DNA of 62,847 nt. Origin: Streptomyces sp. col6. GTDB lineage: Bacteria; Actinomycetota; Actinomycetes; Streptomycetales; Streptomycetaceae. The stretch spans positions 750,865 to 813,711 of the forward strand of contig NZ_RDBL01000013.1 in NCBI RefSeq assembly GCF_008042035.1. The letters run 5' to 3'. This document shows, in pieces, positions 24,521-32,763 of the stretch. The position numbers and the translations under genes are program-made. Within the stretch, counting starts at the first letter, position 1. Each line of letters starts with the position of its first letter. The notes below the pieces were generated by a model that saw nothing but the letters and a program-made list of their open reading frames with translations, was not told the origin of the DNA and did not search any database.

Positions 24521-27500
24521 CTACGCCTTGCGGAGGCGGAACGTCAGGGACAGGCCCTCGTCCTCGAACGGGGCACCGTACGCGGCGTCCGCCTCGCCCT
24601 GTGCGTAGTCCGGGGCCAGGACCTCGTCCGCGATCAGGGCCGCGTGCTCGGCCAGGGCCTCCGCCGTCGCGGGCGACGTGGAGGTCCAGCGGACGGCGAT
24701 GCGGTCCGCGACGTCCAGGCCGCTGTTCTTGCGGGCCTCCTGGATCAGGCGGATCGCGTCACGGGCCAGGCCCGCGCGCCGAAGCTCCGGCGTGATCTCC
24801 AGGTCCAGGGCGACCGTCGCGCCCGAGTCGGAGGCGACCGACCAGCCCTCGCGCGGGGTCTCCGTGATGATGACCTCGTCGGGGGAGAGGGTGACCTGCT
24901 CGCCGTCGACCTCCACCGAGGCCGTGCCCTCACGCAGGGCCAGGGAAAGCGCCGCCGCGTCCGCGTTCGCCACCGCCTTGGCCACCGCCTGGACGCCCTT
25001 GCCGAAGCGCTTGCCGAGCGTCCGGAAGTTCGCCTTGGCCGTGGTGTCGACGAGCGAGCCGCCCACCTCGGAGAGGGAGGCCAGCGAGGAGACGTTCAGC
25101 TCCTCCGTGATCTGGGCGCGCAGCTCCGGGGAGAGGGCCTCGAAGCCCGAGGCCGCGACCAGGGCGCGGGAGAGCGGCTGACGGGTCTTGACCCCCGACT
25201 CGGCCCGCGTGGCCCGCCCCAGCTCCACCAGGCGCCGCACGAGCGCCATCTGCGCCGAGAGGGCCGGGTCGGCCGCCGACGGGTCCGCCTTCGGCCAGGA
25301 GGACAGGTGGACGGACTCCGGGGCGCCCGGGGTGACCGGCACGACCAGGTCCTGCCAGACCCGCTCGGTGATGAACGGGGTCAGCGGGGCCATCAGCCGG
25401 GTCACCGTCTCGACGACCTCGTGCAGCGTGCGCAGCGCCGCCTTGTCGCCCTGCCAGAAGCGGCGGCGGGAGCGGCGCACGTACCAGTTGGACAGGTCGT
25501 CGACGAACGCGGAGAGCAGCTTGCCGGCGCGCTGGGTGTCGTAGCCCTCCAGCGCCTGCGTGGCCTCGTCGACCAGGGTGTTCAGCTCGCCGAGCAGCCA
25601 GCGGTCCAGGACCGTGCGGTCGGCGGGCGCCGGGTCCGCGGCCGAGGGCGCCCAGCCGGACGTACGGGCGTACAGGGCCTGGAAGGCGACCGTGTTCCAG
25701 TAGGTGAGGAGCGTCTTGCGGACGACCTCCTGGATCGTGCCGTGGCCCACGCGGCGGGCCGCCCAGGGGGAGCCGCCGGCCGCCATGAACCAGCGGACCG
25801 CGTCGGCGCCGTGCTGGTCCATGAGCGGGATCGGCTGGAGGACGTTGCCCAGGTGCTTGGACATCTTCCGGCCGTCCTCGGCGAGGATGTGACCCAGGCA
25901 GACGACGTTCTCGTAGGACGACTTGTCGAAGACCAGGGTGCCGATCGCCATCAGCGTGTAGAACCAGCCGCGGGTCTGGTCGATGGCCTCCGAGATGAAC
26001 TGCGCAGGGTAGCGGCTCTCGAAGACCTCCTTGTTCTTGTACGGGTAGCCCCACTGCGCGAACGGCATCGAGCCCGAGTCGTACCAGGCGTCGATGACCT
26101 CCGGGACCCGGTACGCCTCCAGTTGGCAGCTCTCCTGCGTGCAGGTGAACGTGATCTCGTCGATGAACGGCCGGTGCGGGTCGAGGCCCGAGAGGTCGGT
26201 GCCGGTGAGCTCGCCCAGCTCGGCGCGGGAGCCCACGCAGGTGAGGTGGCCGTCCTCGCAGCGCCAGATCGGCAGCGGGGTGCCCCAGTAGCGGTTGCGG
26301 GACAGCGCCCAGTCGACGTTGTTGGTCAGCCAGTCGCCGAAGCGGCCGTGCTTGACCGAGTCCGGGAACCAGTTGGTCTTCTCGTTCTCCTGGAGCATCC
26401 GCTCCTTGACCACCGTGGTGCGGATGTACCAGGACGGCTGCGCGTAGTACAGCAGGGCCGTGTGGCAGCGCCAGCAGTGCGGGTAGCTGTGCTCGTAGGG
26501 GACGTGGCGGAAGAGCAGGCCGCGGTCGTTCAGGTCCTCGGTCAGGGCCTCGTCGGCCTTCTTGAAGAAGACGCCGCCGACCAGCGGCAGGTCCTCCTCG
26601 AAGGTGCCGTCGGGGCGGACCGGGTTCACCACCGGCAGCCCGTACGCCTTGCAGACCAGCAGGTCGTCGGCGCCGAAGGCGGGGGACTGGTGAACCAGAC
26701 CCGTACCGTCCTCGGTCGTCACGTACGCGGCGTTGACGACGTAGTGCGCGGGCGCGGGGAAGTCCACCAGGGCGAACGGGCGCTCGTAGGTCCAGCGCTC
26801 CATCTCGCGGCCCGTGAACGACTGGCCGGTGAGCTCCCAGCCCTCGCCGAGCGCCTTCTCGGCCAGCGGCTGCGCGACGACGAGCTTCTCCTCGCCGTTC
26901 GTCGCGACGACGTAGGTCACGTCCGGGTGCGCGGCCACGGCGGTGTTGGAGACCAGGGTCCACGGGGTCGTCGTCCAGACCAGGAGCGCCGCCTCGCCGG
27001 CCAGCGGGCCGGAGGTGAGCGGGAAGCGCACGAAGACCGAGGGGTCGACGACCGTCTCGTAGCCCTGCGCCAGCTCGTGGTCGGACAGGCCGGTGCCGCA
27101 GCGCGGGCACCAGGGGGCGACGCGGTGGTCCTGGACCAGCAGGCCCTTGTTGAAGATCTCCTTCAGCGACCACCACACGGACTCGACGTACTCGGGGTCC
27201 ATGGTGCGGTACGCGTTGTCGAGGTCGAGCCAGTAGCCCATGCGGGTCGTCAGCTCGGTGAAGGCGTCGGTGTGCCGGGTCACGGATGCGCGGCACCTGG
27301 CGTTGAACTCGGCGATGCCGTACGCCTCGATGTCCTTCTTGCCGTTGAAGCCCAGCTCCTTCTCGACCGCCAGCTCGACCGGCAGGCCGTGACAGTCCCA
27401 GCCGGCCTTGCGGCCCACGTGGTAGCCCTGCATGGTCCGGAAGCGGGGGAAGACGTCCTTGAAGACGCGGGCCTCGATGTGGTGGGCGCCGGGCATGCCG

Positions 27501-27664
27501 TTGGCGGTCGGCGGGCCCTCGTAGAACACCCACTCGGGGCGGCCCTCGGACTGGTCGAGGCTCTTGTCGAAGACCTTGTTGTCGCGCCAGAAGTCGAGCA
27601 CGGCGTGCTCGAGCGCGGGCAGGTCGACCTGGGCGGGTACCTGGCGGTACTGCGGCGATGTCAT
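24521..27664 (-). CDS. ileS: Isoleucyl-tRNA synthetase (eukaryote-like type)
   Basis: A 1047-residue class I synthetase that charges tRNA-Ile. The HIGH-equivalent is GAHHIEAR (about 59-66) and the KMSKS-equivalent is KMSKH (600-604). Zinc-type CxxC pairs appear as CPRCGTG and CWRCHT, and the editing domain lies between them and the N-terminal half. The HHIE and KMSKH variants and the length indicate the eukaryote-like IleRS group. In other bacteria that group is often less sensitive to mupirocin, which is an inference here. ATG 27664 follows GGAGGAGG at 27679-27672. Upstream in-frame sequence is T-box leader RNA, not protein. Confidence 0.96.
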   Translation of the reverse strand: MTSPQYRQVPAQVDLPALEHAVLDFWRDNKVFDKSLDQSEGRPEWVFYEGPPTANGMPGAHHIEARVFKDVFPRFRTMQGYHVGRKAGWDCHGLPVELAVEKELGFNGKKDIEAYGIAEFNARCRASVTRHTDAFTELTTRMGYWLDLDNAYRTMDPEYVESVWWSLKEIFNKGLLVQDHRVAPWCPRCGTGLSDHELAQGYETVVDPSVFVRFPLTSGPLAGEAALLVWTTTPWTLVSNTAVAAHPDVTYVVATNGEEKLVVAQPLAEKALGEGWELTGQSFTGREMERWTYERPFALVDFPAPAHYVVNAAYVTTEDGTGLVHQSPAFGADDLLVCKAYGLPVVNPVRPDGTFEEDLPLVGGVFFKKADEALTEDLNDRGLLFRHVPYEHSYPHCWRCHTALLYYAQPSWYIRTTVVKERMLQENEKTNWFPDSVKHGRFGDWLTNNVDWALSRNRYWGTPLPIWRCEDGHLTCVGSRAELGELTGTDLSGLDPHRPFIDEITFTCTQESCQLEAYRVPEVIDAWYDSGSMPFAQWGYPYKNKEVFESRYPAQFISEAIDQTRGWFYTLMAIGTLVFDKSSYENVVCLGHILAEDGRKMSKHLGNVLQPIPLMDQHGADAVRWFMAAGGSPWAARRVGHGTIQEVVRKTLLTYWNTVAFQALYARTSGWAPSAADPAPADRTVLDRWLLGELNTLVDEATQALEGYDTQRAGKLLSAFVDDLSNWYVRRSRRRFWQGDKAALRTLHEVVETVTRLMAPLTPFITERVWQDLVVPVTPGAPESVHLSSWPKADPSAADPALSAQMALVRRLVELGRATRAESGVKTRQPLSRALVAASGFEALSPELRAQITEELNVSSLASLSEVGGSLVDTTAKANFRTLGKRFGKGVQAVAKAVANADAAALSLALREGTASVEVDGEQVTLSPDEVIITETPREGWSVASDSGATVALDLEITPELRRAGLARDAIRLIQEARKNSGLDVADRIAVRWTSTSPATAEALAEHAALIADEVLAPDYAQGEADAAYGAPFEDEGLSLTFRLRKA

Positions 27665-27928
27665 GTGCGTGCCTCCTCCGGCGGACGTCTTCCACTTCCG
27701 TCGCAGGGACGAGAACCGACGCCGGTCCCCGCGGTACCACCCTCCTCGGCCCCGGGCGTGCGCCCCGGGCCCTTCATGGGGTGCGATGCCGGTTCTACTG
27801 GCCCCTCGGGGCTTTCTTCCGGCGGCTTTGGGGTTGATCTTCACGACGCGCTCGCCCCCGGGCTCCCACCGTCCCCGGGTCGCTGCCGGCTGCGTACGAC
27901 GCTACTCGTCCCATCCACGCCTCTCGCT
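27665..27928 (-). promoter_or_regulatory. T-box riboswitch leader of ileS
   Basis: On the minus strand, the canonical T-box AGGGTGGTACCGCG occupies 27743-27730. An ATC isoleucine codon at 27838-27836, flanked by A-rich loop sequence, is a plausible specifier. A GACGAGTAG motif near the 5' end is typical of stem I. The TGGT bulge fits a tRNA with discriminator A, as in tRNA-Ile. No T-run terminator separates the T-box from the ribosome binding site (27679-27672). This agrees with the translational type of T-box known for actinobacterial ileS. Uncharged tRNA-Ile should increase ileS expression. Confidence 0.9.
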
Positions 27929-27934
27929 GGGGCC

Positions 27935-27940
27935 AGTCTA
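27935..27940 (-). promoter_or_regulatory. Candidate -10 box of ileS transcript
   Basis: TAGACT on the minus strand, about 7-8 nt before the expected 5' end of the T-box leader. No good -35 is seen. The stretch 27941-28217 upstream, before the divergent zinc-finger gene, holds no recognisable gene. Confidence 0.45.
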
Positions 27941-28217
27941 CGGGGGCCCCACGCGCACGGCGTCCTACCGGCATACGGAGGGCCGGCGCGTGACCCGAAT
28001 GGCCATACGGGCCGTACGGGGCCGGGGCGCGGCCCGGCGCGCGGCGGAAAGCCGGATTACCCGGCGGGGAGCTGGGCACAACGGATGCAGGCACGCGGTG
28101 ATCCGGGAACGGGGAGGGGCGATGCGGCGGCGTGCCCCGTTGCCGCGGGGCCGGGGTCGACTTATCGTCCCAGCACGACTCGCGAGCAAGATCACACTGC
28201 GTGAAGGGGCCGCGGCC

Positions 28218-28880
28218 ATGGTGGAGAAGAAGGCGCCCGGGAAGAAGGCGCCGGCGAAGAAGGCCGCGGCGAAGAAGACGGCGTCCGCAGCGAAGAAGGC
28301 GGCGAGCGGCCGGACCGCGCCGAAGAAGACCGGGGCCGCCGAGGCCCCGGAGACCACGGGGGCGGCCGAGGCCGCCGAGCAGACGGGAGCCCACACAGTG
28401 GTAGCCAAGAAGAGCGCGGCCAGGACCCGGACCGTGGACGAGGACACGGCACCCGTGCCGCCCGCCCGGGTCGCCACGGCGCCGGGAGAGCTGGCCGTAC
28501 GGCCGGGCGAGGACCCCTGGACGCCGGAGGAGGTCGCGGCCGCGCGCGACGAGCTGACCGGCGAGAGCACCCGGCTCCGCAACGAGCTGGAGGCCTCGGG
28601 ACTGGCGCTGGCCGGGCTGATGCGGGACTCCGGCGACGGGGCGGGCGACGACGAGGCCGACACCGGCACCAAGAACATCACCCGTGAGCACGAGATGCAG
28701 CTCGCCGCCAACGCCCAGGAGATGCTGGACCAGACCGAGCGGGCCCTGGCCCGGCTGGAGGCCGGTACGTACGGACTCTGCGAGGTCTGCGGCAAGCCGA
28801 TCGGCAAGGCGCGGATGCAGGCGTTTCCCCGGGCCACGCTGTGTGTCGAGGACAAACAGAAGCAGGAACGACGAGGCTGA
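28218..28880 (+). CDS. DksA/TraR-type zinc-finger protein with Lys/Ala-rich N-terminus
   Basis: A 220-residue protein. The first ~55 residues are a Lys/Ala/Pro-rich, histone H1-like tail (KKAPAKKAAAKKTASAAKK). The C-terminal ~110 residues resemble DksA/TraR: a helical region (WTPEEVAAARDELTGEST and EMQLAANAQEMLDQTERALARLEAGTYG) and a zinc finger. The finger is atypical, with Cys188, Cys191 and Cys209 but Asp212 where the fourth Cys is expected. DksA-like proteins modulate RNA polymerase, and the basic tail suggests DNA or RNA contact, which is inference. ATG 28218 has GAAGGGG upstream. It lies between ileS and lspA, as I recall for other Streptomyces. Confidence 0.85.
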   Translation: MVEKKAPGKKAPAKKAAAKKTASAAKKAASGRTAPKKTGAAEAPETTGAAEAAEQTGAHTVVAKKSAARTRTVDEDTAPVPPARVATAPGELAVRPGEDPWTPEEVAAARDELTGESTRLRNELEASGLALAGLMRDSGDGAGDDEADTGTKNITREHEMQLAANAQEMLDQTERALARLEAGTYGLCEVCGKPIGKARMQAFPRATLCVEDKQKQERRG

Positions 28881-28937
28881 TCCGCACACCTGTGCCGTAC
28901 CCTCGTTCTCAATCGGGAACTAGGTTGAGGGACTCAC

Positions 28938-29609
28938 GTGGCAGAGGCGGAGCGCATCATCGGTACGCCGGACATCACCGGGGCTGAGGGAAGCGGCGAG
29001 ACCGGGCCGGACGGCGCGGCCGCTTCCCCGGAAGCCGGTGCGGCGGACGGGCAGGACACCGGCGCGACCGCTGCCGACGCGGAAGCCGAGGCGGAGGCGG
29101 CGGTCGACCGGTCGCCGGCCACCCGCCGGCGCCGCATCATCCTGCTGTTCTGCGTCGCGCTCGTCGCCTACCTGCTCGACCTGGGCAGCAAGATGCTCGT
29201 GGTGGCCAAGCTGGAGCACCAGGAGCCGATCGAGCTCATCGGCGACTGGCTCAAGCTCGACGCCATCCGCAACGCGGGTGCCGCCTTCGGGTTCGGCGAG
29301 GCGTTCACGATCATCTTCACGGTGATCGCGGCGACCGTCATCGTGGTGATCGCGCGGCTCGCGCGCAAGCTGTACAGCCTGCCCTGGGCCATCGCCCTCG
29401 GCCTGCTGCTCGGTGGGGCGCTGGGCAACCTCACCGACCGGATCTTCCGTGCGCCGGGCGTCTTCGAGGGTGCGGTGGTGGACTTCATCGCCCCCGCCCA
29501 CTTCGCCGTCTTCAACCTGGCCGACTCCGCGATCGTGTGCGGCGGCATCCTGATCGTCCTCCTCTCCTTCAAGGGCCTGGACCCCGACGGCACCGTGCAC
29601 AAGGACTAG
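28938..29609 (+). CDS. lspA: Lipoprotein signal peptidase LspA (signal peptidase II)
   Basis: A 223-residue membrane aspartyl protease that removes signal peptides from prolipoproteins. A long acidic Ala/Glu-rich N-terminal extension (about 1-60) precedes four membrane helices. The catalytic Asp residues are Asp167 in GNLTDRIFR and Asp196 in FNLADSAI. NAGAAFGFG is another family motif. GTG 28938 has GAGGG 7 nt upstream. TACCCT at 28898-28903 could be the -10 of its own promoter. Confidence 0.95.
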   Translation: MAEAERIIGTPDITGAEGSGETGPDGAAASPEAGAADGQDTGATAADAEAEAEAAVDRSPATRRRRIILLFCVALVAYLLDLGSKMLVVAKLEHQEPIELIGDWLKLDAIRNAGAAFGFGEAFTIIFTVIAATVIVVIARLARKLYSLPWAIALGLLLGGALGNLTDRIFRAPGVFEGAVVDFIAPAHFAVFNLADSAIVCGGILIVLLSFKGLDPDGTVHKD

Positions 29610-29649
29610 CGGGGCGCAAGGACCGACGCGCGCAAGGCATACTCGACTG

Positions 29650-30591
29650 GTGAGTACGCAACCCGAGGTCCGCACCCTGCCCGTCCCCGATGGTCTGGAG
29701 GGCGAGCGCGTCGACGCCGCCATCTCCCGGATGTTCGGGTTCTCCCGCACCAAGGCCGCCGATCTGGCCGCCGCCGGCAAGGTGCAGGTGGACGGCTCGG
29801 TGGTCGGGAAGTCCGAGCGGGTGCACGGCGGTGCCTGGCTCGAGGTGGAGATGCCGCAGGCGGCCGCGCCGGTGCAGATCGTCGCCGAGCCCGTCGAGGG
29901 CATGGAGATCGTGCACGACGACGACGACATCGTGGTGATCGCCAAGCCGGTCGGCGTCGCCGCGCACCCCAGCCCCGGCTGGACCGGTACCACCGTCATC
30001 GGCGGCCTCGCCGCGGCCGGGTACCGGATCTCGACCTCCGGCGCCGCCGAGCGCCAGGGCATCGTCCACCGGCTCGACGTCGGCACCTCCGGCCTGATGG
30101 TCGTCGCCAAATCCGAGCGCGCCTACACCTCGCTGAAGGCCCAGTTCCGCGACCGGGTCGTCGAGAAGAAGTACAACGCGCTGGTCCAGGGCCACCCGGA
30201 CCCGATGAGCGGCACCATCGACGCCCCCATCGGCCGCCACCCCAACCACGACTACAAGTGGGCGGTCGTCGCGGACGGCAAGGCCTCGGTGACGCACTAC
30301 GACCTCATCGAGGCGTACCGGGCCGCCAGCCTCCTCGACATCAAGCTGGAGACCGGCCGCACCCACCAGATCCGGGTGCACATGTCCGCCCACCGCCACC
30401 CCTGCGTCGGCGACCTCACCTACGGCGCCGACCCGACCATGGCCAAGCGCCTCGGCCTGACCCGACAGTGGCTGCACGCGGTCAAGCTGGGCTTCGAGCA
30501 CCCCTCGGACGGGAGCTGGGTGGAGTTCACCAGCTCCTACCCCGACGACCTGCAGCAGGCGCTGGACCGGATCGCGGCGGAGAGCCAGTGA
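29650..30591 (+). CDS. RluD-family 23S rRNA pseudouridine synthase
   Basis: A 313-residue enzyme with an N-terminal S4 RNA-binding domain (about 14-75, VDAAISRMFGFSRTKAADLAAAGKVQVDG) and a catalytic domain. The catalytic Asp is Asp143 in VHRLDVGTSGLMV, and the C-terminal GRTHQIRVH motif is conserved. Members convert uridines in helix 69 of 23S rRNA, but the exact target here is inferred. GTG 29650 lies 40 nt after lspA, the usual lspA-rluD pairing. Confidence 0.93.
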   Translation: MSTQPEVRTLPVPDGLEGERVDAAISRMFGFSRTKAADLAAAGKVQVDGSVVGKSERVHGGAWLEVEMPQAAAPVQIVAEPVEGMEIVHDDDDIVVIAKPVGVAAHPSPGWTGTTVIGGLAAAGYRISTSGAAERQGIVHRLDVGTSGLMVVAKSERAYTSLKAQFRDRVVEKKYNALVQGHPDPMSGTIDAPIGRHPNHDYKWAVVADGKASVTHYDLIEAYRAASLLDIKLETGRTHQIRVHMSAHRHPCVGDLTYGADPTMAKRLGLTRQWLHAVKLGFEHPSDGSWVEFTSSYPDDLQQALDRIAAESQ

Positions 30592-31064
30592 CGGCCCCGG
30601 CCCCCGCGTACACCACCCGTACCGTCACCGGTGAGCGGGACCTCGCGGCCTGCTTCCGGTTGCGCAAGGACGTCTTCGTCCGCGAACAGAACGTGCCCGA
30701 GGAGCTGGAGTACGACGCCTACGACGCGGAGGCGGTGCACGTCATGGCCGTCGCGGCCGACGGCACCACCCTCGGTACCGGCCGGCTGCTGCACGGCCCC
30801 GCCGCCGTGGCGCACACCGGCGCCGACCGCACGGTCGGCTCGCTGGGCCGGCTCGCGGTGGGCAAGGAGGCGCGCGGCCTCGGCGTCGGCGCCGCGCTCG
30901 TCCGGGCCATCGAGGACGCCGCCCGGGACCACGGCCTGGCCGCCGTCGACCTGCACGCCCAGACGCACGCGCTGCGCTTCTACGAGCGCCTCGGCTACGA
31001 GCCGTACGGCCCCGAGTTCATGGACGCGGGCATCCCGCACCGGGCGATGCGCCGGACGATCTGA
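30588..31064 (+). CDS. GNAT-family N-acetyltransferase
   Basis: A 158-residue acetyltransferase. The N-terminal segment FRLRKDVFVREQNVPEELEYD and the acetyl-CoA loop VGKEARGLGVGAALVRAIED (about 86-105) match the ElaA/GNAT group. The C-terminal RFYERLGYEPYGPEF is also typical. The acceptor substrate is unknown. GTG 30588 overlaps the stop of the pseudouridine synthase gene (GTGA), so the two are probably translated together. Confidence 0.9.
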   Translation: MTAPAPAYTTRTVTGERDLAACFRLRKDVFVREQNVPEELEYDAYDAEAVHVMAVAADGTTLGTGRLLHGPAAVAHTGADRTVGSLGRLAVGKEARGLGVGAALVRAIEDAARDHGLAAVDLHAQTHALRFYERLGYEPYGPEFMDAGIPHRAMRRTI

Positions 31065-31170
31065 CGCCCCGCCGCACCCCTGACCCGGGCGCGCCGAGGG
31101 CACATGGCAGGGTGAGGGGCATCGGCCGGGCGGACACCGGGCCCGGCCGGAGCGCTTCGGAAGGCACCCC

Positions 31171-32757
31171 GTGGACCAGATGTCACTCCTGCTCCTGCTG
31201 CTGCTCGGAGCCGTGGTCACCGTTCCGCTCGGGGACCGGCTGAAGCTGCCGGCGCCGGTGCTGATGACGCTCTTCGGTGTGGTGCTGGCCTTCGTCAGCT
31301 TCGTGCCGAACGTGGACATCCCGCCGGAGATCATCCTTCCCGCCCTGCTGCCCCCGCTGCTCTACGCCTCGGTGCAGCGGACCTCCTGGCGGCAGTTCGC
31401 GGCGAACAAGCGGCCCATCTTCCTGCTGGCCGTCGCGCTGGTCTTCCTGACCACGGCGGCCGTCGCGGCGGTGGCCCACGCGATCGTGCCCGGCCTGCCC
31501 CTCGTGGCCGCCGTCGCGCTCGGCGCGCTCGTCGCCCCGCCGGACCCGGTCGCCGCCACCGCCGTCGCCGGCTCGGTCGGGCTGCCCCGCCGGCTCGTCT
31601 CCATCCTGGAGGGCGAGGGCCTCTTCAACGACGTCACCGCGATCGTGCTGTACCACGTGGCCATCGCGGCGGCCGTCAGCGGGACCTTCTCGCTGCCCGA
31701 GGCCTTCGGACTGCTCGCGCTGTCCGCCGTGGTCGCCGTCGCGGTCGGCATCGCGCTCGGCTGGCTCACCATCAAGCTCATGGGGCTGCTCGGCGACGCC
31801 ACCCTCCAGGTCGGCCTGACCCTGCTGGTGCCGTTCGTCAGCTACGTGCTCGCCGAGGAGCTGATGGGCTCCGGTGTGCTCGCCGTCCTGATGACCGCGA
31901 TCTTCCTCGCCGAGCACACCGCGGACGCCGACGACGTCCTCGGCCGGCTCACCGGACGCACCTTCTGGGAGATCGTCGACACCCTCGTCACCGGCATCGC
32001 CTTCGGGCTGATCGGCCTCGAACTGCACAACGTGTTCGGCACGGCGGACGGGCGCGAGCTGGAGATGGCCGGCTGGGGCCTCGCCGTCGTCGCGGTCGTC
32101 GTCGGCGTACGGCTCCTCTATCTGCTGCCGGCCACCTGGCTGGCCAAGCGGCTGCACACCCGGCGCGACGTCAGCGAGGAGATCCCGACCAGCTGGCGGG
32201 AGACCGTCATCATGTGGTGGGCCGGGATGCGCGGGGTGGCCTCCGTCGCGCTGGCCCTCGCGATCCCGCTGGAGACGGACGACGGCAAGCCGTTCCCCGG
32301 CCGCGACGAGATCGTCTTCATCGCGTTCTCCGTGATCATGGTGACTCTGGTCTTCCAGGGGCTGACGCTGCCGTGGCTGGTGCGGCGGCTCGGGGTGCGC
32401 GCCGACACCGACGCCGAGGCGGCCCTGGAGAAGGACCTCGCGATCCGGGCGGCCAAGGCGGCCAGGCAGCGGCTCAAGGAGATCGAGGACACCGAGGACT
32501 TCCCCGAGGAGGTCACCGAGCGGCTGCACCGGCTCGCCTACGACGTGGGCGCGAGGATCAGCCCCGAGATGGTCGACGACGAACGGCGCGACGCCTACGC
32601 CAAGCGCGTCGAGCGGTTCCAGGCCGTCAGCCGCATCCAGCGCGAGATGATGTCGGCCGCCCGCCACGCGGTGCTCGCCGCCCGCAGCGAGCCCGGCTCG
32701 GACCCCGAGGTCGTCGACCGGGTGCTGCGGCAGCTGGACGTCCGCAGTCTGCGCTGA
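31171..32757 (+). CDS. Na+/H+ antiporter (CPA1 family, NhaP-like)
   Basis: A 528-residue antiporter with about twelve membrane helices in the first ~410 residues and a charged cytoplasmic tail. CPA1 landmarks are LVAPPDPVAATAVAG and EGEGLFNDVTAIVLY, which carry the ion-binding Asp region, and RETVIMWWAGMRGVASVALALAIP later. It exchanges cytoplasmic Na+ (possibly K+ or Li+) for protons, with specificity inferred. GTG 31171 follows a 106-nt gap. It converges with the MscS gene, whose stop is 6 nt away. Confidence 0.92.
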   Translation: MDQMSLLLLLLLGAVVTVPLGDRLKLPAPVLMTLFGVVLAFVSFVPNVDIPPEIILPALLPPLLYASVQRTSWRQFAANKRPIFLLAVALVFLTTAAVAAVAHAIVPGLPLVAAVALGALVAPPDPVAATAVAGSVGLPRRLVSILEGEGLFNDVTAIVLYHVAIAAAVSGTFSLPEAFGLLALSAVVAVAVGIALGWLTIKLMGLLGDATLQVGLTLLVPFVSYVLAEELMGSGVLAVLMTAIFLAEHTADADDVLGRLTGRTFWEIVDTLVTGIAFGLIGLELHNVFGTADGRELEMAGWGLAVVAVVVGVRLLYLLPATWLAKRLHTRRDVSEEIPTSWRETVIMWWAGMRGVASVALALAIPLETDDGKPFPGRDEIVFIAFSVIMVTLVFQGLTLPWLVRRLGVRADTDAEAALEKDLAIRAAKAARQRLKEIEDTEDFPEEVTERLHRLAYDVGARISPEMVDDERRDAYAKRVERFQAVSRIQREMMSAARHAVLAARSEPGSDPEVVDRVLRQLDVRSLR

Positions 32758-32763
32758 GCGGGG

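Noticed and set aside
27665..27844. A 60-residue N-terminal extension of IleS
   Set aside because: It is translated from the T-box leader. The good ribosome binding site and family start are at 27664.
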